A stretch of 51,824 nucleotides of DNA, from contig UQIW01000019.1 of NCBI GenBank assembly GCA_900541235.1, forward strand, positions 1 to 51,824. Direction: 5' to 3'. A program made the translations under genes and the position numbers. The first letter of the stretch is position 1, and each line of letters begins with the position of its first letter. Shown in pieces: positions 17,274 to 25,771 of the stretch. Origin of the DNA: an uncultured Collinsella sp. Lineage in GTDB: Bacteria; Actinomycetota; Coriobacteriia; Coriobacteriales; Coriobacteriaceae. The notes under the pieces were generated by a model. That model saw only the letters and a program-made list of their open reading frames with translations. It was not told the origin of the DNA and ran no database searches.

Positions 17274-18299
17274 CTACTCCTGAACGGTCTCTTGGCAGAC
17301 GACCTCGCGGATGGCGCGGATGCGGCGCATGGTATCGTCGAACTGGTCGGGGGTGAGGGCCTGAGCACCGTCGGACCAAGCGTGGCTCGGGTCGTCGTGG
17401 ACCTCGATCTCCAGACCGTTGGCGCCGCATGCAGTCGCGGCGAGCGCCATGGGCTCAACATAGCGGGTGTAGCCGGTGGCGTGGCTGGGGTCGGCGACGA
17501 CGGGCAGGTGCGAGAGGTGGTGCAGCACCGGCACGGCGTTGAGGTCGAAGGTGTTGCGGGTGCGGGTCTCGAAGGTGCGGATGCCGCGCTCGCACAGGAT
17601 GACGTTGTCGTTGCCCTCGCTCATGATGTACTCGGCTGCCATAAGCAGCTCGTCGACGGTGCCGGACATACCGCGCTTGAGCAGAATCGGGGTCTTGGTC
17701 TTGCCGACCTCCTTGAGCAGGGGGAAGTTCTGGGCGTTGCGGGCGCCGATCTGCATGACGTCGATCTTCTTGTCCAGGAAGACCTGCACGTCGCGTGGGT
17801 CCATGATCTCGGTGACGATCGGCATGTCGAGCTCGGCAGACGCCTCGCACAGCAGGTCGAGGCCGGCGGGGCCCATGCCTTGGTAGGCGTAGGGGGAGGT
17901 GCGGGGCTTGTAGGCACCGCCGCGCAGCATCGTGGCGCCGGCGGCCTTTACGCGGCGTGCGATGCGGATGAGGTTCTCGCCCTCGACGGAGCAGGGGCCG
18001 GCGATGACTTGGAACTGGTCGCCGCCGATCTTGACGCCGTGGCCGCAGTCGATGACGGAGTCCTCGGGGTGGAACTTACGGTTGGCACGCTTAAAAGGCT
18101 CGGAGACGCGCTGCACGCGCTCGACGACATCCATGGACTCGAGCAGGAACGGGTCGATCTTGGTCGTATCGCCCACCAGGCCGATGATCGTCTCGTTCTC
18201 GCCGCGCGAGACGTCGGTCTTCAGGCCCTTTTTCTCAATCCAGCTGACGATATGGCTGACGGCCTCGTCGCTGGCGCTCTGCTTTAAAATAGCAATCAT
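17274..18299 (-). CDS. aroF: 3-deoxy-7-phosphoheptulonate synthase (class I-beta)
   Basis: 341 residues. A short N-terminal ferredoxin-like regulatory domain (MIAILKQSASDEAVSHIVSW) is followed by the KDO8P-synthase-like barrel with VIAGPCSVEG, LRGGAYKPRTSPYAYQG, QIGARNAQNFPLL, PILLKRGMSGT, ERGIRTFE and DPSHATGY. It condenses PEP and erythrose 4-phosphate, the committed step of the pathway. ATG 18299 was chosen over an upstream in-frame ATG (18347) because the domain begins here. The leader-peptide stop lies 10 bases upstream. As first gene of the operon it is the logical place for transcriptional control. Confidence 0.95.
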   Translation of the reverse strand: MIAILKQSASDEAVSHIVSWIEKKGLKTDVSRGENETIIGLVGDTTKIDPFLLESMDVVERVQRVSEPFKRANRKFHPEDSVIDCGHGVKIGGDQFQVIAGPCSVEGENLIRIARRVKAAGATMLRGGAYKPRTSPYAYQGMGPAGLDLLCEASAELDMPIVTEIMDPRDVQVFLDKKIDVMQIGARNAQNFPLLKEVGKTKTPILLKRGMSGTVDELLMAAEYIMSEGNDNVILCERGIRTFETRTRNTFDLNAVPVLHHLSHLPVVADPSHATGYTRYVEPMALAATACGANGLEIEVHDDPSHAWSDGAQALTPDQFDDTMRRIRAIREVVCQETVQE

Positions 18300-18309
18300 G
18301 GTGTGCCTC

Positions 18310-18372
18310 TCACCTCGATGGATAACCCTTGCAAAAACGGCCCGCATCGCGAGCCGTGTATATATGGTGCAT
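18310..18372 (-). CDS. Putative aromatic-operon leader peptide (20 codons)
   Basis: ATG at 18372 opens a 20-codon frame, MHHIYTARDAGRFCKGYPSR, ending in TGA at 18310-18312, 10 bases before the DAHP synthase ATG. It has Tyr at codons 5 and 17 and Phe at 13. No SD precedes it. A TAGTATAAA sequence ends 5 bases upstream, so the transcript probably starts at or next to the ATG (leaderless). A terminator hairpin lies within the frame right after Tyr5. The position, small size and aromatic codons fit a regulatory leader; translation is not proven. Confidence 0.55.
   Translation of the reverse strand: MHHIYTARDAGRFCKGYPSR
18333..18357 (-). terminator. Attenuator-type terminator inside the aro leader ORF
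   Basis: On the minus strand ACGGCTCGC / GCGGGCCGT (loop GAT) forms a 9-bp stem with one wobble, followed by TTTTT. It lies between the presumed promoter and the first structural gene, so it must be overcome for operon expression. Confidence 0.65.
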
Positions 18373-18377
18373 GAGAG

Positions 18378-18410
18378 TTTATACTATCTGACTCGCTTTT
18401 GCCTTCTAAA
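18378..18410 (-). promoter_or_regulatory. Presumed promoter of the aromatic operon
   Basis: The minus-strand -10 candidates TAGTAT / TATAAA overlap at 18378-18386. TTTAGA at 18405-18410 is 18 bases from TAGTAT. Both fit a start near 18372. Confidence 0.45.
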
Positions 18411-18462
18411 GTGGGCCGTTGCGCCGCGTCTTCCTCGGAATTGCAAAGCTTTTTCTTTTATT

Positions 18463-18492
18463 TTGATAGCCCGTGGCGCACTTGGGTATAAT
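18463..18492 (+). promoter_or_regulatory. Promoter of tRNA-Arg(CCG)
   Basis: TTGATA (18463-18468), an 18-base spacer and a perfect TATAAT (18487-18492). The expected start lies a few bases before the tRNA. Confidence 0.75.
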
Positions 18493-18503
18493 GCCAAACG
18501 TTG

Positions 18504-18580
18504 GCCCTATTAGCTCAGGGGATTAGAGCGTCTGCCTCCGGAGCAGAAGGCCGTTGGTTCGAATCCAACATGGGGCACCA
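18504..18580 (+). tRNA. tRNA-Arg (anticodon CCG)
   Basis: A 77-base cloverleaf: acceptor GCCCTAT / ATGGGGC, D-arm GCTC...GAGC, anticodon stem TCTGC / GCAGA with loop CTCCGGA (CCG), T-arm GTTGG-TTCGAAT-CCAAC and encoded ACCA. It reads CGG codons. Confidence 0.94.
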
Positions 18581-18592
18581 TCGAACGCAAGG

Positions 18593-18627
18593 CCGTCCGA
18601 ACCTCGCATGGTCCGGGCGGTTTTCTT
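18593..18627 (+). terminator. Intrinsic terminator of tRNA-Arg(CCG)
   Basis: A 7-bp stem CCGTCCG / CGGGCGG (18593-18599 and 18614-18620) is followed by TTTTCTT. Confidence 0.75.
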
Positions 18628-18655
18628 ATACCGACGCGACGTGATGGGACGTGGT

Positions 18656-21379
18656 ATGGCAGCAACGGATATCGAGCGCGGGCTTTCGACCGCCGAGGTC
18701 GAGGAGCGCATCGCCGCCGGTAAGATCAACCGCAACATGGAGCTCAAGACCAAGTCGGTCAAAGAGCTCATCATCGAGAATCTCTGCACGCTGTTCAATT
18801 TGATCAACGTGATTTTGGCGTTCCTGGTCATTTTGACCGGTTCGTTTAAGAACCTGACGTTCCTGTTTGTGGTGTTCCTCAATACCGCTATTGGCGTCAT
18901 TCAATCCATGCGTTCCAAGAGGATGGTCGATAAGCTCACGCTGCTGACCTCCAAGAAGGCCATCGCGGTGCGCGACGGCGCCGAGGTGGAGCTCGACCTG
19001 GACCAGATCGTGCTCGACGACATCATTCGCCTGGGGCGCGGCGACCAGATTCCCGCCGACGCCGTGGTGATTTCGGGCGAGGCGCTCGTGAACGAGAGTC
19101 TGCTGACGGGCGAGAGCGACCTTATTAAGAAACAGCCTGGTTCCGAGCTCATGAGCGGCAGCTTTATCGACTCGGGCCTGCTGCGCGCCCGTGTGATCCA
19201 TGTCGGCGCCGACAACTACGTGGCCAAAATTAATAACGAGGCCAAGTACGTCAAAAAGGTTAATTCCGAGATCATGAATGCGCTTAATGCCATTGTGCGC
19301 TTTGCGAGCATCATCATGATCCCGCTCGGTTTAGCGTTGTTTGCCTCGAGCGTGAGCGAGCTGTGGGATGCCGCGGGAACCCCGGGCGATAGTGCGCTTT
19401 CATGGTGCTTCTCCGAGCTGTTGGCTGGTCATGTGCCTTCGTCGGCGCTGCTGTCCACGGTGGGCGCCCTGCTGGGCATGATCCCGCAGGGCCTGGTGCT
19501 GCTGACCTCGTCGGTGCTCGCCATCGCCACGGTGCGCCTGGCCCGCCGCAAGGTGCTGGCACAGCAGCTCTACTGCATCGAGACGCTCGCTCGCGTCGAC
19601 GTGCTGTGCCTGGACAAGACGGGCACTATCACGTCGGGTCGTATGGAGGTCGAGGGCACGTATCCGCTGCCGGTTGAGGGCGTGAGCCTAGGCGCCAGCT
19701 CGGACGAGACGGCTGTTCCGGCCGATACCACGGTGCTCGATTTCGCGCTGGCTAACGTGGCACGTGCGACTTCGGCCGATGCCAACGAGACCTGCCAGGC
19801 GCTGCTCAACTATTATGCTGATCGCCCGGTCGAGGTGTCTGAGCCGCTGTCGGTCATTCCGTTCTCGTCCTCCAAAAAGTGGAGCGGCGCTTCGTTTGCG
19901 CAGGGCTCCTATGTAATGGGTGCGGCGCAGTTTGTGCTCTCTGATCGTGTGTTTTCGCAGGTCGAGAACCGTGTCGCCGAGCTTGCCGATACCTGCCGCG
20001 TGCTCGTGGTGGCGCGCGTGGACGGCTTTACGCTCGATGGCGATATGGTGGGCGAGGCCGAGCCCGTGGGCTTTGTGACCATCCGCGACGAGATTCGTAC
20101 CTCGGCGGCCGAGACCATCGGCTACTTTAACGAGCAGGGCGTGACCCTCAACGTGATCAGTGGCGACGACCCGCGTACGGTGTCGTCGATCGCGCGCGTG
20201 GTGGGCGTGCCGGGGGCGGACGCTTATGTGGACGCCACGACGCTCGATACGCCGGCCAAGCTCGATGCCGCAGTGGACCGCTACCATGTCTTTGGTCGTG
20301 TGACCCCGCAGCAGAAGCGCGAGCTCGTGCAGGCGCTCAAGCGCCGCGAGCACACCGTGGCCATGACGGGCGACGGCGTCAACGACGTGCTGGCGCTCAA
20401 GGAGGCCGACTGCTCCGTGGCCATGGCGGCTGGCTCCGATGCCGCGCGCAACGTGGCCGAGATCGTACTCGTCGACAACGACTTTGCCTCGATGCCCGCC
20501 GTGGTGGCCGAGGGCCGTCGCTCCATCAACAACCTGCAGCGTTCGGCGTCGCTATTCCTGACCAAGACGCTGTTCTCGATGGGCCTGGCGGCACTGTGCA
20601 TCGCGCTGCCGCCGTACCCCTTCGAGCCCATCCAGATGACGCTCATCAACTTCTTCTGCATCGGCGCGCCGGGCTTTGTGTTGGGCCTGGAGCCCAACAA
20701 TGCTCGCGTGAAGGGTGCGTTTTTGACTAACGTACTCAAGCGCGCACTGCCGGCGTCGATTGCGGTCATTTTGGCTGCGGCACTCGATATCTTTGTGGTG
20801 CGCGTGTTTGGCTTTGGCCAGCTCACGCTGTCTACGATGTGCCTGCTTACGTCGTGCGCGGCGAGCGTCAGCCTGATCTGGCGCATCTCACAGCCTCTCA
20901 CGCCCTTACGTGTGGTGCTCTTTGTGTTTGTAGTCGCCGGCATCCTGGTGGGCGTTATCGGATTCCCGGAGCTGCTGTCCATTGCCAACCTGTCGATGGG
21001 CCAGATGGTTATCTTGGCTGTCATCGTGGTCTTTACCTGCCTGGTGTTCTTTAAGCTCGCCACGATGATGGATTCGCTCAAGCCGCGTCGCCGTCATGCC
21101 GCAACTGGTTTTGGCCGCGGCGTGCGCGTCCGCCTGGGTCGCGGTGGCGGCAAGGTGAGCTCGACGGGCTCGACGGCCGAGCGTTTTGCCAAGCGCGTTG
21201 CCGCCGACATGGCGCAGCGCCGCGAAGATCGCACCGCTCGCGAGGCCGAGGCCCGCGCACTCGAGGGCGTGGCCCAGGCCCAGCCCAAGAAAAAGAAGAG
21301 TACCGGAGCCAGGCGCTCTCGCGTGACCAAGTCCGCCCAAGGCATCAAAGTCTCGATGCCAAGTAAAAAGAAGAAGTAA
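18656..21379 (+). CDS. CtpE-like cation-transporting P-type ATPase
   Basis: About 907 residues. TGES (151-154) marks the actuator domain, DKTGT (320-324) the phosphorylated Asp, TGDGVND (571-577) the hinge, and MIPQGL (276-280 region) replaces the usual PEGL of M4. Overall arrangement is closest to the CtpE branch, whose mycobacterial member imports calcium; the ion here is unknown. The C-terminus carries an unusual tail of about 100 residues rich in Lys, Arg and Ala, ending in SKKKK, probably cytoplasmic. The frame extends upstream through the tRNA, so the start is uncertain; ATG 18656 was chosen, with ATG 18644 as alternative, and neither has a strong SD. Confidence 0.85.
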   Translation: MAATDIERGLSTAEVEERIAAGKINRNMELKTKSVKELIIENLCTLFNLINVILAFLVILTGSFKNLTFLFVVFLNTAIGVIQSMRSKRMVDKLTLLTSKKAIAVRDGAEVELDLDQIVLDDIIRLGRGDQIPADAVVISGEALVNESLLTGESDLIKKQPGSELMSGSFIDSGLLRARVIHVGADNYVAKINNEAKYVKKVNSEIMNALNAIVRFASIIMIPLGLALFASSVSELWDAAGTPGDSALSWCFSELLAGHVPSSALLSTVGALLGMIPQGLVLLTSSVLAIATVRLARRKVLAQQLYCIETLARVDVLCLDKTGTITSGRMEVEGTYPLPVEGVSLGASSDETAVPADTTVLDFALANVARATSADANETCQALLNYYADRPVEVSEPLSVIPFSSSKKWSGASFAQGSYVMGAAQFVLSDRVFSQVENRVAELADTCRVLVVARVDGFTLDGDMVGEAEPVGFVTIRDEIRTSAAETIGYFNEQGVTLNVISGDDPRTVSSIARVVGVPGADAYVDATTLDTPAKLDAAVDRYHVFGRVTPQQKRELVQALKRREHTVAMTGDGVNDVLALKEADCSVAMAAGSDAARNVAEIVLVDNDFASMPAVVAEGRRSINNLQRSASLFLTKTLFSMGLAALCIALPPYPFEPIQMTLINFFCIGAPGFVLGLEPNNARVKGAFLTNVLKRALPASIAVILAAALDIFVVRVFGFGQLTLSTMCLLTSCAASVSLIWRISQPLTPLRVVLFVFVVAGILVGVIGFPELLSIANLSMGQMVILAVIVVFTCLVFFKLATMMDSLKPRRRHAATGFGRGVRVRLGRGGGKVSSTGSTAERFAKRVAADMAQRREDRTAREAEARALEGVAQAQPKKKKSTGARRSRVTKSAQGIKVSMPSKKKK

Positions 21380-21482
21380 CTACGCGCTCTGGCGATGTTG
21401 AATTGGTGCCTTGCTCCTGTGGGGCCGTGGCGATGTTATGCTCTAACCTCGATTGTTTGAATTGCTTCGAAAAGAGGATGCC

Positions 21483-22625
21483 GTGATCTGCCCGCATTGC
21501 CTTAAGACTATCGAGGACGGCGCCTCGTTTTGTCCCTACTGCAACGCCTACGTCGGCCCGGGCGACGGTCCCGAGCACACCGAGTTCGTGTTCTGCGAGG
21601 GCTGCGGTGCCCGTCTTTCTCCGCATGATCGTACGTGCCCCAAATGCGGACGCCCCGCTCCGGGTATCCTCTCCGAGGACGCGGCCGCATCCGACCTTGC
21701 TGCGGGCCGCACGGCAGGCTTTCCGCGCCTAACGCAAGAGCAGATCGATACCGAGGTGCCGCATGCGCCGGCCTCTGCCGCTGCGGTGCTTTCGGACGCC
21801 GCCGACCCCAATGAGACCTGTGTGCTGCCGGCTTTCGATAAGGATTTCGGTATCCCCAAGGTCGATATTCCCACGCCCGTTTCTCTGCATGACGATGCTC
21901 AAAAACCCAAGCGCAAGGTGCACCCCGACGAGGACGCCTATCACAAGCACAAGCGCCATATCCCCAAGCCGCTCATTATCATTGCGGTCCTCGCCGTCGT
22001 TTGCGGCGGTGCCTATTGGTTCGTGACGACCGATCCCATGGGCGTTATGCCTGGCTTCTACGACCAGTTTGGCCAGGCTGCGCAGACGACCTTCCCCACG
22101 CGCCAAAAGGGCGAGGCGACCGAGGACGATACCAAGCAGGACGATTCTGCCGAGGTGGTCCAGGAAGAAACCGTGCTGACCGATGATCAGCTCTATACCA
22201 GGCTCGACGGTCTGTATCAGACCATCGTGTCCTACGGTGACGAGGACCAGATTGGCGAGGTCATCGATTCCTTTAACAACGGTTATCTCCGAACGCCGCT
22301 GTCCACCCGTCAGGAGCTGTCGCAGAGTGCCTACGCCCTGCGCGACCAGATCAAAAAGACGCAAGATGAGCTCAACAACCTTAAGTATCAGGACGATACG
22401 GTCTATGCGGATGACATCGCCCACTTAAAGCAGCTTGCCGAGTGGATGTACGAGCGTGTCGACGTGATCTGTCAGAGCTGGGACATCTCGCTGGCCATTC
22501 CCGATGGTGAGTCGATGAGTTCCCACCAAAGCGATATCCTGGCGCCCATCGCGCAGGGCGGCAACAGCGCACTGAACCAGTACGACGCCAATGTGGGTTC
22601 CTGGAAGCCGCAGCAGCGTTCCTAA
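21483..22625 (+). CDS. Double zinc-ribbon single-pass membrane protein
   Basis: 380 residues from GTG 21483, which follows AAGAGG; an upstream TTG frame (21453) is less likely. Two zinc ribbons are visible as CxxC pairs at C3/C6-C17/C20 and C38/C41-C52/C55. A low-complexity linker follows, then a basic segment (HKHKRH) and one membrane helix at about 164-183. The C-terminal 195 residues are acidic and Gln/Asp-rich with possible coiled coil and would lie outside the cell. No enzyme motif is seen. Proteins of this layout are common in Gram-positive bacteria and are mostly uncharacterised. It sits upstream of a cyclophilin and another single-pass membrane protein. Confidence 0.75.
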   Translation: MICPHCLKTIEDGASFCPYCNAYVGPGDGPEHTEFVFCEGCGARLSPHDRTCPKCGRPAPGILSEDAAASDLAAGRTAGFPRLTQEQIDTEVPHAPASAAAVLSDAADPNETCVLPAFDKDFGIPKVDIPTPVSLHDDAQKPKRKVHPDEDAYHKHKRHIPKPLIIIAVLAVVCGGAYWFVTTDPMGVMPGFYDQFGQAAQTTFPTRQKGEATEDDTKQDDSAEVVQEETVLTDDQLYTRLDGLYQTIVSYGDEDQIGEVIDSFNNGYLRTPLSTRQELSQSAYALRDQIKKTQDELNNLKYQDDTVYADDIAHLKQLAEWMYERVDVICQSWDISLAIPDGESMSSHQSDILAPIAQGGNSALNQYDANVGSWKPQQRS

Positions 22626-22663
22626 AATTAGTTCGCCATAGTCGGCATAACCTACGTGCGCAA

Positions 22664-22693
22664 TTGATGTAAGCGCATGCTTATTGCTACAAT
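22664..22693 (+). promoter_or_regulatory. Promoter of the cyclophilin gene
   Basis: TTGATG (22664-22669), an 18-base spacer and TACAAT (22688-22693), about 40 bases before the start codon. Confidence 0.6.
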
Positions 22694-22732
22694 TCGTACA
22701 AATATGCTTTAAACGCACGAGGAAGGAACCAC

Positions 22733-23275
22733 ATGTTTGGTTTTAAGAAAGAGCTCTACACGCCCGAGTATCAGCTTGCCGGCGACGAGTGCGCCGTTAT
22801 CGAGACGTCGAAGGGTACCATCAAGGTCAAGTTTGACGGTGAGGGCGCTCCCATTCATGTCGCGAACTTCTGCGAGCTTTCCACGATGGGTTTCTACGAT
22901 GGCCTTAAGTTCCATCGCTATGTGCCCGGCTTTGTCATTCAGGGCGGCGACCCCAATACCCGCGATATGTCCGGCGCCGACGTCGCTGCCGGTCTTGAGG
23001 GCCCTGACGGCATGCCCGGTACCGGTGGTCCCGGCTACTGCATCAAGGGCGAGTTTGCCACCAATCCGCGCAACAGCCATGTCGATGGTGCCCTTGCCAT
23101 GGCACGCTCCATGGACCCCGATTCCGCGGGTTCGCAGTTCTACTTCTGCCTGGGTGCCCAGCATAACCTCGATTCCGGTTACACCGTCTTTGGTACCACG
23201 GTCGAGGGTCTCGATGTGATTTCGCAGCTGCGTGCCGGCGACGAGATCGTCCATGTCGAGATCGTTCACGAGTAA
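22733..23275 (+). CDS. Cyclophilin-type peptidyl-prolyl cis-trans isomerase
   Basis: 180 residues, a single cyclophilin domain without signal peptide, so cytoplasmic. The active-site motifs FHRYVPGFVIQGGDP, GYCIKGEF and GSQFYFCLG are present, as is the C-terminal GYTVFGTTVEGLDVI. It catalyses prolyl isomerisation in protein folding. ATG 22733 is preceded by GAGGAAGGAACC. The TPR gene starts 11 bases after its stop, so they are co-transcribed. Confidence 0.93.
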   Translation: MFGFKKELYTPEYQLAGDECAVIETSKGTIKVKFDGEGAPIHVANFCELSTMGFYDGLKFHRYVPGFVIQGGDPNTRDMSGADVAAGLEGPDGMPGTGGPGYCIKGEFATNPRNSHVDGALAMARSMDPDSAGSQFYFCLGAQHNLDSGYTVFGTTVEGLDVISQLRAGDEIVHVEIVHE

Positions 23276-23286
23276 AGGGGACTTCC

Positions 23287-24591
23287 TTGAATAGCCAGCT
23301 GATCCAACAGGGCCGCGCCGCTTACCGCGCGGGTGATTTTTCCGCTGCAGCCCAGATGCTTGGGGCGGCAAAAACTCCCGATGAGATTATGGGCGAGGCC
23401 GATCACCTTCGTGGCAACGCCTTGATGCACCTGGGCATGTATGCCGAGGCCGCCGAGGCCTATGCCGCCGCCCTCAACGACGGCACCTATGGCAAGCGCG
23501 GCGCACTGCTCACCAACCGCGGAAAGGCTCTCGCCGCCGTGGGCGACTACACGACGGCCGCTCAGGCGTTTTCTGCCGCTACGCAGGACGCTTCCTATGC
23601 CACGCCGTTCAAGGCCTATCTCGGCCTGGGTAACGCGCTGTTCCAGTCGGGCGACTATGCCAACGCGGGTACTGCCTTCCGTCAAGCTGCCATCGACGGC
23701 GCCAATCCGGCTCCTGCCGCCGCACTCGGCGAGCTCGGTCGTTGCTTCATTAAGCTCGGCCGTCCGGCGGATGCCGTGGAGACCTACCGCACGGCTATCG
23801 ACTTTGCCGGCCCCCGCGACGACACGCGTGCGCTCAATGCCGGCATGGGTCAGGCGCTTTCTGCCGCCGGCCGTCCCTCCGACGCACTCGACGCCTTTAA
23901 CGCCGCTACTGCCGATGGCATCTACCAGCTCACTTCCGAGCAGGCCGATGAGCTTGCCCGCGTGCATGATTCGCTTGCCGCACTGTCTGCCCAGACGGCT
24001 ATGGTCACGGCTCCGGCGCCCGCGATGGACGCTCCTGCCGTCGATCCGCTCGATCCTACGGGCGCGACCGGTCAGTTTATGCCCGATCCCTCGGACACCG
24101 GCTTCTTTACGCTGTCCGAGTCCGAGATGGTCCAGCAGGACCGTCAGGATCGTAAGCAGGCCAAGGTCCGTCGTCGCCATCGCCACACGGGTCTCAAAGT
24201 CTTCATCGTGCTGCTTCTGCTCATTTTGATTGCTGCGGGCGGTCTGGGCTTTGCCTACACGCGCGGCTTTGGCTTCCCCTCGCAGGAGTCGGTTATCACC
24301 GATCTGTTCCAGGCTGCCGGCGACGGTGACACCGCAAAGGCCGAGTCTTGCCTGGCCTCGAGTCTGTCCGAGGACGCCAAGTCGATGATCATCTCCTCGA
24401 TTCCGCAGGGCGCCACCGTGTCCGTCGAGGGCATGGATCAGTCCATGACCGAGACGAGCGCCAAGGTCAAGGCTTCGCTGTCCAAGGGCGGCGAGCAGGA
24501 GTACACCGTCAAATTCGTGCGCTCCGACAATCATATCGGCTGGGCCGTTTCCTCGCTCGATATGGATTTCTCGGCTGCTGACAACCAGTAG
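23287..24591 (+). CDS. TPR-repeat protein with C-terminal membrane helix
   Basis: 434 residues. About six to seven TPR-like helical pairs fill residues 5-235 (for example AYRAGDFSAAAQML, HLGMYAEAAEAYAAA, QSGDYANAGTAFRQAA, KLGRPADAVETYRTA). A charged linker (QDRQDRKQAKVRRRHRH) precedes a membrane helix at about 305-326, and the last 110 residues would be extracellular and look like a small folded domain. The TTG start at 23287 follows AAAGGGGA. TPR domains bind other proteins, so this may be a membrane scaffold. No specific function can be assigned. Confidence 0.78.
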   Translation: MNSQLIQQGRAAYRAGDFSAAAQMLGAAKTPDEIMGEADHLRGNALMHLGMYAEAAEAYAAALNDGTYGKRGALLTNRGKALAAVGDYTTAAQAFSAATQDASYATPFKAYLGLGNALFQSGDYANAGTAFRQAAIDGANPAPAAALGELGRCFIKLGRPADAVETYRTAIDFAGPRDDTRALNAGMGQALSAAGRPSDALDAFNAATADGIYQLTSEQADELARVHDSLAALSAQTAMVTAPAPAMDAPAVDPLDPTGATGQFMPDPSDTGFFTLSESEMVQQDRQDRKQAKVRRRHRHTGLKVFIVLLLLILIAAGGLGFAYTRGFGFPSQESVITDLFQAAGDGDTAKAESCLASSLSEDAKSMIISSIPQGATVSVEGMDQSMTETSAKVKASLSKGGEQEYTVKFVRSDNHIGWAVSSLDMDFSAADNQ

Positions 24592-24613
24592 TGACCTTAT
24601 GGGATTTAGCTTT

Positions 24614-24646
24614 GCCCGGCGCTTCACCGCAAGTGAGGTGCCGGGC
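24614..24646 (+). terminator. Strong hairpin after the TPR gene
   Basis: A 14-bp stem beginning GCCCGGC and ending GCCGGGC, with two G-T wobbles and loop CGCAA. The T-run after it is poor, so it may be a weak terminator or mRNA-end stabiliser before mreB. Confidence 0.6.
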
Positions 24647-24706
24647 TTGCGCTAGTATCATGAGCTAGTAGTTTTCCAGCAATCATCCAACACATCAGGA
24701 GTTGCG

Positions 24707-25750
24707 TTGTTTTCTTTGATGGATATGTTCTTCGGTAGCTATGCGGGCGATCTTGCCATCGACCTCGGCACCGCAAATACGCTTGTCTCCGTGCGCGGCA
24801 AGGGCATCGTCATCCGCGAGCCCTCCGTCGTCGCCATCGACAAGAACGACGAGCGCATCCTGGCGGTCGGTATCGAGGCAAAGCGCATGCTCGGCCGTAC
24901 GCCCGGCAACATTGTGGCCGTTCGTCCCCTGAAGGACGGCGTCATCGCCGACTTCGACGTTACCGAGGCCATGCTTCGCTACTTTATCGACAAGGCGTCC
25001 GAGAAGCGCTATCCGTGGACTCCGCGTCCGCGTGTTGTCGTCTGCGTTCCCTCCGGCGTCACGTCGGTCGAGAAGCGCGCTGTCTTTGAGGCCACGATCC
25101 AGGCCGGCGCTCGCCAGGCCTACCTGATCGAGGAGCCCATGGCTGCTGCTATCGGCGCCGACCTGCCCGTCGAGGAGCCCACCGGCTCCATGGTCATCGA
25201 CATCGGTGGCGGTACCACCGAGGTCGCTGTTATCGCTATGGGCGGCATCGTCGTCTCGCAGTCCATCCGTATTGCCGGCGACGAGTTCGATCAGGCCATC
25301 CTCACACACGTTCGCGATGCCTACAACCTGGCCATCGGCGAGCGTACGGCAGAGGACATCAAGATCAAGGTCGGCTCCGCCGTGCCGCTCAAGGACGAGC
25401 TCGACGTCGAGGTCAACGGCCGCGACGTGATCACGGGTCTGCCCAAGACCGTGCGCATCGAGAGCGAGGAGATTCGTCGCGCGCTCAACAAGCCGCTCGA
25501 CGAGATGGCCAAGGCCGTTAAAGACGCCCTCGATGCCACGCCGCCCGATCTTGCCTCTGACCTTATGTACTATGGCATATTGCTGACCGGTGGCGGCGCG
25601 CTGCTGCGCGGTCTCGACGTGCGCCTGCGCGATGAGACCGGCGTTTCGGTCAACGTCAGCCCCACGGCACTCGATAACGTCGTTAACGGCTGCGCCCGCG
25701 TGCTCGAGGCCAATGCGTTTGATGGCGGCTTCGTCCAGACCAATGCTTAA
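24707..25750 (+). CDS. mreB: Rod-shape determining protein MreB
   Basis: 347 residues, usual length. The actin-fold motifs LAIDLGTANTLV (phosphate 1), VVCVPSGVTSVEKRAV, IEEPMAAAIGA, MVIDIGGGTTEVAVIA (phosphate 2) and LLTGGGALLRGL (adenosine) are visible. MreB filaments position the elongation machinery encoded directly downstream. The TTG start at 24707 follows AGGAG by 5 bases; an in-frame ATG at 24719 is possible. A rod-shape gene cluster fits a bacillary cell. Confidence 0.96.
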   Translation: MFSLMDMFFGSYAGDLAIDLGTANTLVSVRGKGIVIREPSVVAIDKNDERILAVGIEAKRMLGRTPGNIVAVRPLKDGVIADFDVTEAMLRYFIDKASEKRYPWTPRPRVVVCVPSGVTSVEKRAVFEATIQAGARQAYLIEEPMAAAIGADLPVEEPTGSMVIDIGGGTTEVAVIAMGGIVVSQSIRIAGDEFDQAILTHVRDAYNLAIGERTAEDIKIKVGSAVPLKDELDVEVNGRDVITGLPKTVRIESEEIRRALNKPLDEMAKAVKDALDATPPDLASDLMYYGILLTGGGALLRGLDVRLRDETGVSVNVSPTALDNVVNGCARVLEANAFDGGFVQTNA

Positions 25751-25771
25751 TTTCCAAAAGGTGGATTCCAT

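Noticed and set aside
16272..18287. Plus-strand frame of 671 codons opposite tyrA and DAHP synthase
   Set aside because: It spans two real minus-strand genes, has shadow composition (Val, Ala, His, Asp) and no domain.
18554..18655. N-terminal extension of the P-type ATPase starting inside the tRNA
   Set aside because: It would read through tRNA-Arg(CCG) and its terminator; the conserved protein begins after this.
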